A stretch of DNA of 17,736 bases from JAOUEA01 sp035249905. GTDB lineage: Bacteria; Actinomycetota; UBA4738; HRBIN12. Positions 7,497 to 14,112 of this stretch are shown here, in pieces. The stretch is from assembly GCA_035249905.1 (NCBI GenBank), contig DATFFT010000073.1, forward strand, positions 1-17,736, read 5' to 3'. Numbering within the stretch: the stretch's first letter is position 1; each line of letters opens with the position of its first letter. Below the pieces are notes generated by a model. The model was not told the DNA's origin and did no database searches. It saw nothing but the letters and a program-made list of their open reading frames with translations. A program made the position numbers and the translations under genes.

Positions 7497-10071
7497 GCAT
7501 CCTCCGGCCGTCCGGGTCGTAGAACGGGGTCGTCACCACGCTCGCCGTCGCGCCCGAACCGGTCCGCAGCCGGTCGGGGAAGCCTCCGTCGACCGCGCGG
7601 ATCCATCCGAGCCCGATCGGGCGATCGAGCACGATGGAGCGTTCCGCCGACGTGATCCGCCCGACCACCTGGTCCTCGACGAGGAGCGGCTCGCCGCGCA
7701 GGTCGGCGGTGGCCCGGGGCCCGCCGGTGAACTCCAGGCCCACGTGTCGCCGCGCCATCGGCAGTTCCCCCATGCGCTCGAGGGCCCGCCTGCCCACGAA
7801 CCACCGCTTGGACATGTCCACCGCCCACGGCATGCCCAGCTTGGCCGGGGTGTCGTCGGGCATCGTATCCTGGCCGATGTAGACGTGCCCCTTCTCGAGC
7901 CGCAGGAGCTCGAGCGCATCCAGCCCGTGCGGAATCAGGTCCCAGTCGCGGCCGGCGTCGGCGAGCGCGGCCCACAGCTCGGGCCCGCGGCGACGCGGGT
8001 GGTGCAGCTCGAAGGCCAGCTCGCCGACGAACCCCGTGCGGATCGCCCGGCAGGGCACCCCCGCGACCGAGAGATCAGCCAACCCGGGGTAGGGCACGGA
8101 TGCTGCGTCGATCGAGTCGTCGGCGAGCCGTTCGAGCAGGTCTCGAGCGAGCGGGCCGGCGACGTTGATCGCCCCCCACTGCGCGGTCCGATCGAGCACG
8201 TGCGCGTCCAGCCCGAGGCGGTCCGCCAGGTTCCGGAGTCGCGCGTCGGCTCGCCCTGCCCCTCCCGACGTCGTCGTGAGGAACCACTCCTCGGCACCAA
8301 CGCGGGAAAGGAGACCGTCGTCCATGGCGTACCCGGCGTCGTCGAGCGTGAGCACGTAGCGGGTGCGGCCGGGTTCCAGGTCGTCGATCCGACACGGGAA
8401 GAGCCGGTCGACCAGGTCCCCGGCGCCGGGACCGGCGATCGCGAACTTCCCCAGGGTGCCGACGTCCATCAGGCTCACGCGCTCCCGCACCGCGCGGTAC
8501 TCCTCGCGCCAGTCGCCGTAGCTGAACGGTCGAAGCCAGCCGCCGGAGCGGTCGAGGCGAGCTCCAGCGGCGACGTGCAGCTCGTTCAGCGAGGTTCGCC
8601 GGTCGACGATCTCGTGCACACCCGCCGCGAGCGTCTCGAGCGTGACGGGGCGGGCGGGGGGGCGAGCGGTCGTCCGAGGCGCCGCCGCCGACGGCGCCGG
8701 GGTCGCGTCACGGGATGCCGCGAAGCACGAGAGCGCCCGCCCGCACATCGCCCCCTGGCATGGCCCCATCGTGGTGGTGGTGTAGCGCTTGAGGATCTCG
8801 GCGTTGCGGAACCCCTCGTCCCACGCCTGCTCGAGATCGTGCATCGAGACGTCCTCGCACAGGCAGACCGTGCCGTCGAGACCGCCCGGCTGCGCGATGC
8901 CGACGCCGAGCGCCGCGTCGCCGACGACGGTCACGTCCTCGTCCGGGATCGCCATCCGCGCGAGTCCGTCCCGAGGAACGAGCCCCAGCGAGAGCACGAG
9001 CAGGTCGCACTCGAACCGCTTCCCCCGGCCTTCACGGCGCAGAACGACGGATCGGAGCGACGAGCCGCCACGGGCCTCCAGCACATCGCCCCCGGCCACG
9101 ATCTCCCCCGCACCCTCGGGCACTCGCTGCGCGAGCGCGGGCGAGACCACCGTGGCCACCACCTCGACGCCGGCGTCGATCAGGGTCTGCAGGTGCTGCA
9201 CGCCTTCCTCGGTCCCCACCACGACGACGGCTCGATCGCCCGGACGGACACCGTGGCGGCCGGCCAACGCGGCTGCCGCACGTCCGAGCATCACGCCGGG
9301 CAGGTCGTTGCCGGGGAAGACGCCGTGCTCCTCGACCGCGCCGGTGGCCACGACGACCCTGGACGGATACACGTGCACCAACTCGCTCGCGCGCGCGAGC
9401 GGCACGTGCAACCCTTCGTAGACACCGAGGGCCGTGGCCTCATCGAGCAGGGTCACGTGCTGGAGGGAAGCCACCGCGGTCCGGAGCTCCCCGATCGGAT
9501 CCGGTGCGGGTCCGGGGGCCGCCGAACGAGCGGCGCGGCCCTCGTCGCAGACGAGCACCGACCCACTCGCCGCCGCCTCGCGTGTGGCTTCCAGCCCCGC
9601 GAGGCCAGCCCCGATCACCAGCGTGTCGACATGCACGTGGCGCACGACCTTCCGCTCGGCGGAAGCGGTCGGCGGCAGGGCACCGAGGCCGGTCGCGCGA
9701 CGGATCACACGCTCGGCGACGGCCCAGGCGAACCGCGGACGCACGAACGTCTTGTAGTAGAAGCCGACCGGCATCACGCGGTGCAGCCGATCGGTGACGT
9801 GCAGGAGGTCGCGCTCGGAGTTCGGCCACCCGCCCGCTCGTTCGACGCGCATGCCCTCGGCACATCGAACGGTGCACGTGCGCACGGCGGGCTGTCCGTC
9901 GACCGTCATCGAGCAGTTCGGGCAGTCGCCGGTGCCGCAGTAGAGCCCGCGGCGCCGGTGGTACTTGAGCGAGCGTGAGAACGTCCGCACTCCGTCCCGG
10001 TACAGCGCCGACGCGACGGTGTCGCCAGGCCGGAACGTCACCGAGCGGCCCTCGAACTCGAACGATCGCAT
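7489..10071 (-). CDS. soxA: SoxA-like alpha subunit with two [2Fe-2S] motifs
   Basis: An 860-residue large subunit. Residues 1-75 form a Fer2_4 domain with C45, C50, C53 and C66 (CX4CX2CX12C), a standard [2Fe-2S] ligand set. Residues 76-145 form a linker with FYYKTF. Residues 148-400 are the dinucleotide-binding domain with VIGAGLAGLEA. Residues 400-450 are BFD-like with C403, C405, C438 and C443 (CXC-X32-CX4C, VCLCED and MGPCQGAMC), expected to hold a second [2Fe-2S] cluster. Residues about 520-860 are a GcvT/T-protein folate domain (MDVGTLGKFAIAGP, LRLEKGHVYIGQDT). The N-terminal part therefore resembles HcnA and HcnB joined, fused to the folate domain of SoxA. It probably accepts electrons from SoxB and may pass them to an acceptor other than O2. 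It starts 3 bases after soxD. Confidence 0.92.
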   Translation of the reverse strand: MRSFEFEGRSVTFRPGDTVASALYRDGVRTFSRSLKYHRRRGLYCGTGDCPNCSMTVDGQPAVRTCTVRCAEGMRVERAGGWPNSERDLLHVTDRLHRVMPVGFYYKTFVRPRFAWAVAERVIRRATGLGALPPTASAERKVVRHVHVDTLVIGAGLAGLEATREAAASGSVLVCDEGRAARSAAPGPAPDPIGELRTAVASLQHVTLLDEATALGVYEGLHVPLARASELVHVYPSRVVVATGAVEEHGVFPGNDLPGVMLGRAAAALAGRHGVRPGDRAVVVVGTEEGVQHLQTLIDAGVEVVATVVSPALAQRVPEGAGEIVAGGDVLEARGGSSLRSVVLRREGRGKRFECDLLVLSLGLVPRDGLARMAIPDEDVTVVGDAALGVGIAQPGGLDGTVCLCEDVSMHDLEQAWDEGFRNAEILKRYTTTTMGPCQGAMCGRALSCFAASRDATPAPSAAAPRTTARPPARPVTLETLAAGVHEIVDRRTSLNELHVAAGARLDRSGGWLRPFSYGDWREEYRAVRERVSLMDVGTLGKFAIAGPGAGDLVDRLFPCRIDDLEPGRTRYVLTLDDAGYAMDDGLLSRVGAEEWFLTTTSGGAGRADARLRNLADRLGLDAHVLDRTAQWGAINVAGPLARDLLERLADDSIDAASVPYPGLADLSVAGVPCRAIRTGFVGELAFELHHPRRRGPELWAALADAGRDWDLIPHGLDALELLRLEKGHVYIGQDTMPDDTPAKLGMPWAVDMSKRWFVGRRALERMGELPMARRHVGLEFTGGPRATADLRGEPLLVEDQVVGRITSAERSIVLDRPIGLGWIRAVDGGFPDRLRTGSGATASVVTTPFYDPDGRRMRG
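7501..7505 (-). promoter_or_regulatory. Ribosome-binding site of the right-locus soxG
   Basis: GGAGG lies 4 bases upstream of GTG 7496, inside the last codons of soxA. It supports GTG as the start of the short gamma-like gene. Confidence 0.55.
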
Positions 10072-10074
10072 CGC

Positions 10075-10302
10075 TCAACCGATCTCGTTCGTCCGCGTGT
10101 CGCGGGTCACCGTCGTCCAGGTGCGGCAGCCCATCGCATGGAACCAGCGCTCCCGCTGTGGCCCCTCCGGATTGTCGGGCAGGTACTCTCGCGCGAACTC
10201 CTCCTCGGTGTCGGACGCATCGAGCTCTCGCCACTCCCCGCCGAACGCGAACTCGGTGAACGGCCGGTCGCCGCACAGATCACACGGGATCGACAGCGCC
10301 AT
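10075..10302 (-). CDS. soxD: Sarcosine oxidase delta subunit (right locus)
   Basis: A 75-residue SoxD-family zinc subunit. The ligands are C7 and C10 in IPCDLCG, and H55 and C59 in WFHAMGC. The family ending TRDTRTNEIG is present, and the protein stops right after it, making it 20 residues shorter than the left-locus SoxD. ATG 10302 is chosen because a strong GAGGGAG site lies 6 bases upstream and because it places the first cysteines as in the family. The longer frame to 10380 adds unrelated Arg-rich residues and lies inside the upstream gene. The start overlaps the dehydrogenase gene by 23 bases. Confidence 0.92.
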   Translation of the reverse strand: MALSIPCDLCGDRPFTEFAFGGEWRELDASDTEEEFAREYLPDNPEGPQRERWFHAMGCRTWTTVTRDTRTNEIG

Positions 10303-12721
10303 CGTCAGCTCCCTCGCGGAGCTTGCGCCCCTCGGGATCGTAGGCCGGCTCCGGCAGGATCCGACACGGGCGGGACTCACCCACCACCGATACCTCGAGC
10401 TCGGGGTTCGACCCGACCACGTCGTGATCGATGTAGCCGAGGGCGAGGCTGGACCCGACGTGATGCCCGTACGCGCCCGAGGTCACGAAGCCCACCAGCC
10501 GATCGCCGAGCCAGATGCCGTCGTCGCCGCTCGCCTCGGCGTCGGCGGCATCGACGACGAGCGATACGAGACGCCGCTTGGGTCCTGCGTCGCGCTCCCG
10601 CAAAGCCGCTTCACGGCCGATGAAGGGTCCCTTGTCCCACGCCACGAACCGATCGAGGCCGGACTCGCCGGGGGTGTAGCGTTGCGTGAACTCGGCGTTC
10701 CAGATGCCGTAGCCCTTCTCGAGGCGGAGACCGTCGATCGCGTAGTCGCCGACCGGGCGAAGCCGGTGCACGCGACCAGCCTCGGTGAGCTCCTGCCACA
10801 GGACGAGCTCGTCCGCGGTCGGCACGACGATCTCGTAGCCGAGCTCTCCCGTGAGCGAGAGCCGGCCGACGACGGCCAGCCGCGAGCCGACCTGCATCTC
10901 GCGGACGGTCATGAAGCGGAAGCCCTCCTCGGAGACGTCCTCGTCGGTCAGGGCGGCGAGGATCGCGCGCGACGCGGGTCCGGAGACGGCGAACCCCATC
11001 CGCGTCCGGGTGATGTTCTCGACGGACACATCGGACGGGGGCCGATGCCGGTCGAACCATCGCATGTGCCACGCCTGCAGGTAGTAGGAGCCGGTCAGCC
11101 AGAACCGGTCGGCGTCGAGACGGGTGACCGAGAGATCCCCCATCAAGCGCCCGGCCTCGTTCAACATCGGAGACAGACGGATCCGGCCGACATCGGGCAG
11201 GCGGCTCGCGAGGAGGCGATCGAGCCAGGCCTCGGCGCCGCCGCCGGTCACCTCGTACCGCGCGTATTGCGCGATCTCGTAGGCGCCCGCCGCGGTTCGG
11301 ACCGCCTCGACCTCGTCCGCGACGATCGGGAACGCGTTCGATCGCCCCAGCGTCGGAGTCTCCACGAAGCCTGGGGGCGCGAAGAAGAGCGGGACCTCGA
11401 GGCCCCAGTTCTCGCCGTAGACGGCGCCACCGGAGCGGAACGTGTCGTCGCAGGGCGTGGTCGTCACGGGACGTCCGGCGGGGAGCTGTTCGTTCGGATA
11501 AGCGATCAGGAACCGCCGCGCGTAGAACTGCGCGGTCGTGGCTCGCAGGTAGTCGTCGTCGGCCGCGTGGGGTGCGAACCGGGCCACGTCCATCCCGAAC
11601 ACGTCTTCACCGGGGTCGCCGTCGACGATCCAGTTCGCGAGGGCGAGACCGATCGCGGCGCCCTGCGAGATGCCGGCCATGCATCCGCAGGCCGCCCAAT
11701 AGCCGGGGATGCCTTCGACCGGTCCGACGAGCGGATTCCCGTCGGGGGTGAACGTGAAGGCACCGTTGACCCAACGCTTGATGCCGACGTCGTGCAGCAC
11801 GGGGAACCGGGAGAACCCGATCGAGAGCTCGGGCATGATGCGATCGGGCTCCTCGGGGAAGAGCTTGGCGCCGAAGTCCCACGGCGCGCCCTCGACCGCC
11901 CAGTGGCGCGGGTTCCGCTCGTACACGCCGAGCAGCACGCCGTCACCTTCCCGCTGCAGGTACGTGAAGCCCTCCAGATCGGTGACCGCCGGCATCTCAC
12001 CCCGGATCGCGGCAACCTCGGGCACGTCGTCGGTGACGAGGTAGTGGTGCAACATCGGCACGAGCGGATGATCGACGCCGACCATGCGGCCGATCCTGCG
12101 CGCCCAGAGCCCACCGGCGTTCACCACGTGCTCGGCAGCGATCGGACCCTGATCGGTCTCCAGCGACCAGTCGCCGTCGGGGCGACGGGCCAAGCCGGTC
12201 ACCGGGCGGTGCTGGATCACCCGCACGCCACGAGCCCTGGCCGCGTCCGCGTAGGCCCACGTCGCGCCGTTCGGGTCGAGGTGACCCTCGAAGGGGTCGA
12301 ACAGAGCGCCCTCGAGCCCCGCCGGATCGATGATCGGCACCATCTCGGCGGCCTCCGCGGCCGAGAGCAGGGACGCGTCGGTACCCATCATCGTGTGCCA
12401 CCTGAGTTCCTGCTGCAGCATGCGCCAGCGTTCGGGTGTCCCGGCGAGCTCCAGCCCGCCCGACATGTGCATGCCGACGCTTCGGCCGCTCTCGCGCTCG
12501 ACCTGCTCGTACATGCCGATCGTGTACTTCTGCAGCGCCGCGATCGTGGTGTCGGCGTTGATCGCGTGGAAGCCCCCGGCAGCGTGCCACGTCGATCCCA
12601 CCGTCAGCTCGTCGCGCTCGATCACGGCAACGTCCGTCAGGCCGCGCAGGGCCAGGTGGTAGGCGACGCTGCATCCGACGATGCCCCCGCCGATCACGAC
12701 GACCCGGTAGCCCTCGGTCAT
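10280..12721 (-). CDS. Dimethylglycine/sarcosine dehydrogenase-type flavoprotein with folate domain
   Basis: An 813-residue protein with the full domain order of dimethylglycine/sarcosine dehydrogenases. An N-terminal DAO domain has VVVIGGGIVGCSVAYHLA at residues 7-24. H46 in VGSTWHAAGG matches the histidine that carries covalent FAD in this family. A short FAO middle region follows, then the GcvT domain (about 430-700, with EIAQYARYEV, LSLTGELGYEI and LRLEKGYGIW) and its C-terminal barrel (FVTSGAYGHHVGSSLALGYI). The family oxidises an N-methyl group and transfers it to THF as methylene-THF. Dimethylglycine is the likeliest substrate because a sarcosine oxidase follows, but sarcosine or another N-methylamine is possible. 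ATG 12721 lies just before the FAD motif with GGGAGGG about 11 bases upstream. Upstream in-frame residues look non-coding. Confidence 0.9.
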   Translation of the reverse strand: MTEGYRVVVIGGGIVGCSVAYHLALRGLTDVAVIERDELTVGSTWHAAGGFHAINADTTIAALQKYTIGMYEQVERESGRSVGMHMSGGLELAGTPERWRMLQQELRWHTMMGTDASLLSAAEAAEMVPIIDPAGLEGALFDPFEGHLDPNGATWAYADAARARGVRVIQHRPVTGLARRPDGDWSLETDQGPIAAEHVVNAGGLWARRIGRMVGVDHPLVPMLHHYLVTDDVPEVAAIRGEMPAVTDLEGFTYLQREGDGVLLGVYERNPRHWAVEGAPWDFGAKLFPEEPDRIMPELSIGFSRFPVLHDVGIKRWVNGAFTFTPDGNPLVGPVEGIPGYWAACGCMAGISQGAAIGLALANWIVDGDPGEDVFGMDVARFAPHAADDDYLRATTAQFYARRFLIAYPNEQLPAGRPVTTTPCDDTFRSGGAVYGENWGLEVPLFFAPPGFVETPTLGRSNAFPIVADEVEAVRTAAGAYEIAQYARYEVTGGGAEAWLDRLLASRLPDVGRIRLSPMLNEAGRLMGDLSVTRLDADRFWLTGSYYLQAWHMRWFDRHRPPSDVSVENITRTRMGFAVSGPASRAILAALTDEDVSEEGFRFMTVREMQVGSRLAVVGRLSLTGELGYEIVVPTADELVLWQELTEAGRVHRLRPVGDYAIDGLRLEKGYGIWNAEFTQRYTPGESGLDRFVAWDKGPFIGREAALRERDAGPKRRLVSLVVDAADAEASGDDGIWLGDRLVGFVTSGAYGHHVGSSLALGYIDHDVVGSNPELEVSVVGESRPCRILPEPAYDPEGRKLREGADDGAVDPV
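10309..10315 (-). promoter_or_regulatory. Ribosome-binding site of the right-locus soxD
   Basis: GAGGGAG lies 6 bases upstream of ATG 10302, inside the 3' end of the dehydrogenase gene. It decides the soxD start against the longer open frame. Confidence 0.65.
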
Positions 12722-12817
12722 GCGGTCAACCACCCTCCCACGAGATCGGGAGACACCTCGACGGCGGTCCCGGAGAGCGGCATCGTAGTGAGGGAGCTGC
12801 GTGGGGGCGTCATGTTC

Positions 12818-12838
12818 CCGGTGACCTGGAGTCACCGG
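12818..12838 (-). other. Perfect inverted repeat upstream of the dehydrogenase gene
   Basis: CCGGTGAC and GTCACCGG form an 8-bp perfect stem around a 5-base loop, about 97 bases before ATG 12721 and just after the stop of the small ORF. No T-tract follows on either strand. It may be a terminator stem of the GC-rich type, or an operator for a regulator of the dehydrogenase-sox segment. The rest of the 12722-12860 gap shows no recognisable promoter or riboswitch. Confidence 0.45.
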
Positions 12839-12860
12839 AGGCTCAGAGCGCCCCTGATCG

Positions 12861-13079
12861 TCACCGAGGCCTTGTCAGCCAGCCGCTGTCGGAGGTGTTC
12901 CAGTTCTCGTCGAGGTAGCTACCGGGAGCCGGACCCACATCGTAGTCGTGGCCACCCTCACAGTCGAACGGGCGCTCTCCGTCGGACATCGGCGGGCAGA
13001 CCGGTTCGATCGTGCCGCCCCCGGCGAACCAGGGGGCGCCGTCGGGAGAGCACATCACGTCGATGCCCGCTCGGCACAC
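12861..13079 (-). CDS. Small Cys-containing ORF of unknown function
   Basis: A 72-residue ORF from GTG 13079 (an ATG at 13055 is also possible) that I do not recognise. It has four cysteines (VCRAG, VMCSPDG, PVCPPMS, FDCEGG) and ends in APGSYLDENWNTSDSGWL. The acidic, aromatic, Arg-poor composition is unlike the Arg/Ala/Pro-rich noise typical of false frames in this DNA, and most codons end in G or C. This suggests real or recently real coding sequence. No signal peptide, membrane segment or good ribosome-binding site is visible. It may be a small metal- or disulfide-containing protein, or the C-terminal remnant of a larger, possibly secreted one. It sits between metF and the dehydrogenase gene with a hairpin on each side. 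Confidence 0.45.
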   Translation of the reverse strand: MCRAGIDVMCSPDGAPWFAGGGTIEPVCPPMSDGERPFDCEGGHDYDVGPAPGSYLDENWNTSDSGWLTRPR

Positions 13080-13086
13080 GGCACGC

Positions 13087-13101
13087 CCGGCCTGAGGCCG
13101 G
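13087..13101 (-). terminator. Hairpin directly after the metF-like stop
   Basis: CCGGCC and GGCCGG form a 6-bp stem with a 3-base loop, starting 1 base past the stop codon on the - strand. There is no T-tract. It may act as a weak terminator or an RNA-stability stem at the end of the upstream gene block. Confidence 0.35.
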
Positions 13102-13102
13102 T

Positions 13103-14005
13103 TCACGCCTCGTCGAGCGATGCGAGCATGCGTCGCTGCCATTCGACCGTGGCGGCGACCTGGTTGAACGTGAACACGTGCAACGCCTCGATGTTCGCGC
13201 TGGGATCGGCGATCGCGGGCGCCATGCCCTCGAGCAGCGAATCCGGCCCGAACTTCCCGGGCGTGAGGAGACGCCCGACCATCCGTTTGTTCTTCTTCAG
13301 GTAGCGAGCACTGTCGGCCACGCCGATGCGCGCGCTGATCGCCATCAGCTTCGTGATGTCGGCCACGCCCGGCGTGCCCAGATGCACCACGAGCGTCACG
13401 CCCAGCCGGCGCATCTCGGCGATCCATCGCACGATCGCGTCGGGGTCGAAGCACATCTGCGTCGCCATGTACGACGCGTACCGCTCCTTCTCGAGCAGCA
13501 CCTCGAGCAGCCGCTCGTCGCCGATATCCGGATGGCCCTCCGGGTAGCCCGGCACCCCGATCGTCTCGAACGGGTGGCCGAGCTCGTCCATCGCGCGGAG
13601 CAGGGCGAGCCCGTCGTGGAGCTCCCCCCGATCCTTCGCGTCGCCCCCGACGACGAACGCCTCGCGGAACCCGGCCGCGCGGCACCGGTCGAGCAGCTCG
13701 GACAGATGCGATCGATCGCGGATCATGTGCGCCGAGAGGTGCGGCACCGCCTCGTGACCCATCGCCGCCATCCGCTCGGCGAGCTCGATCGTGGATTCGA
13801 TCCCGTGGTTCGGCGACGCGGTGACGGTGACGGCCGAGCGCTGGGGCAGCGCCTCGACCGACCCCCGGGCGTTGCGCAGGGGGATCAGCTCGAATTTCGG
13901 CGCCGCGACGAGCCCGCGCAACGCGGCGCGCTGCTCCTCGTCGAACACCGTTCCGCGTCGCTTCCGCGGCCCCGCCCCGCGAGCCCTTCCGAGCCTCACC
14001 GCCAC
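13103..14005 (-). CDS. metF: Methylenetetrahydrofolate reductase-like protein
   Basis: A 300-residue protein of the MetF/MTHFR barrel family, which interconverts methylene-THF and methyl-THF using FAD. KFELIP (E39) aligns with the catalytic-glutamate FEFFP strand of MetF. AFVVGGDA (D122) matches the RGD-type flavin-contact strand, followed by the expected LLRAMDELG helix. IGVPGYPEGHPD (149-160) matches the folate-loop AxYPExHP signature. The barrel then ends with the FTFNQVAATVEWQRRML helix. Length equals typical bacterial MetF. Sequence is divergent, so it is probably a pathway-specific paralogue that oxidises methyl-THF released by the corrinoid route. The start is GTG 14005 or the in-frame GTG 13999; the second has an AGG six bases upstream. 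The stretch 14006-14112 holds no other gene that I can support. Confidence 0.83.
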   Translation of the reverse strand: MAVRLGRARGAGPRKRRGTVFDEEQRAALRGLVAAPKFELIPLRNARGSVEALPQRSAVTVTASPNHGIESTIELAERMAAMGHEAVPHLSAHMIRDRSHLSELLDRCRAAGFREAFVVGGDAKDRGELHDGLALLRAMDELGHPFETIGVPGYPEGHPDIGDERLLEVLLEKERYASYMATQMCFDPDAIVRWIAEMRRLGVTLVVHLGTPGVADITKLMAISARIGVADSARYLKKNKRMVGRLLTPGKFGPDSLLEGMAPAIADPSANIEALHVFTFNQVAATVEWQRRMLASLDEA

Positions 14006-14112
14006 CCTCGTTCCGCCTTCCCCGCCGTCACCGCGGCCATGATGCCGTATCGGCCTGCGGAGCCGTGAACCGGAGCCGACCCGCGGTCAGCTTCGACGAT
14101 CCTGACGGTTCG

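Noticed and set aside
5872..9978. 1368-residue + strand open frame
   Set aside because: Antisense to soxB, soxG and soxA, with His/Arg/Glu-rich low-information sequence. Long antisense frames are expected at this GC content.
12722..12835. N-terminal extension of the dehydrogenase
   Set aside because: The added 38 residues are not family-like and span the inverted repeat region; ATG 12721 directly precedes the FAD motif.
13998..14042. 14-codon upstream ORF whose stop overlaps a metF GTG
   Set aside because: It has no ribosome-binding site and an unremarkable sequence, so a coupling leader cannot be supported.
9965..14068. 1367-residue + strand open frame
   Set aside because: Antisense to soxD, the dehydrogenase and the metF-like gene, with no domain-like segments.
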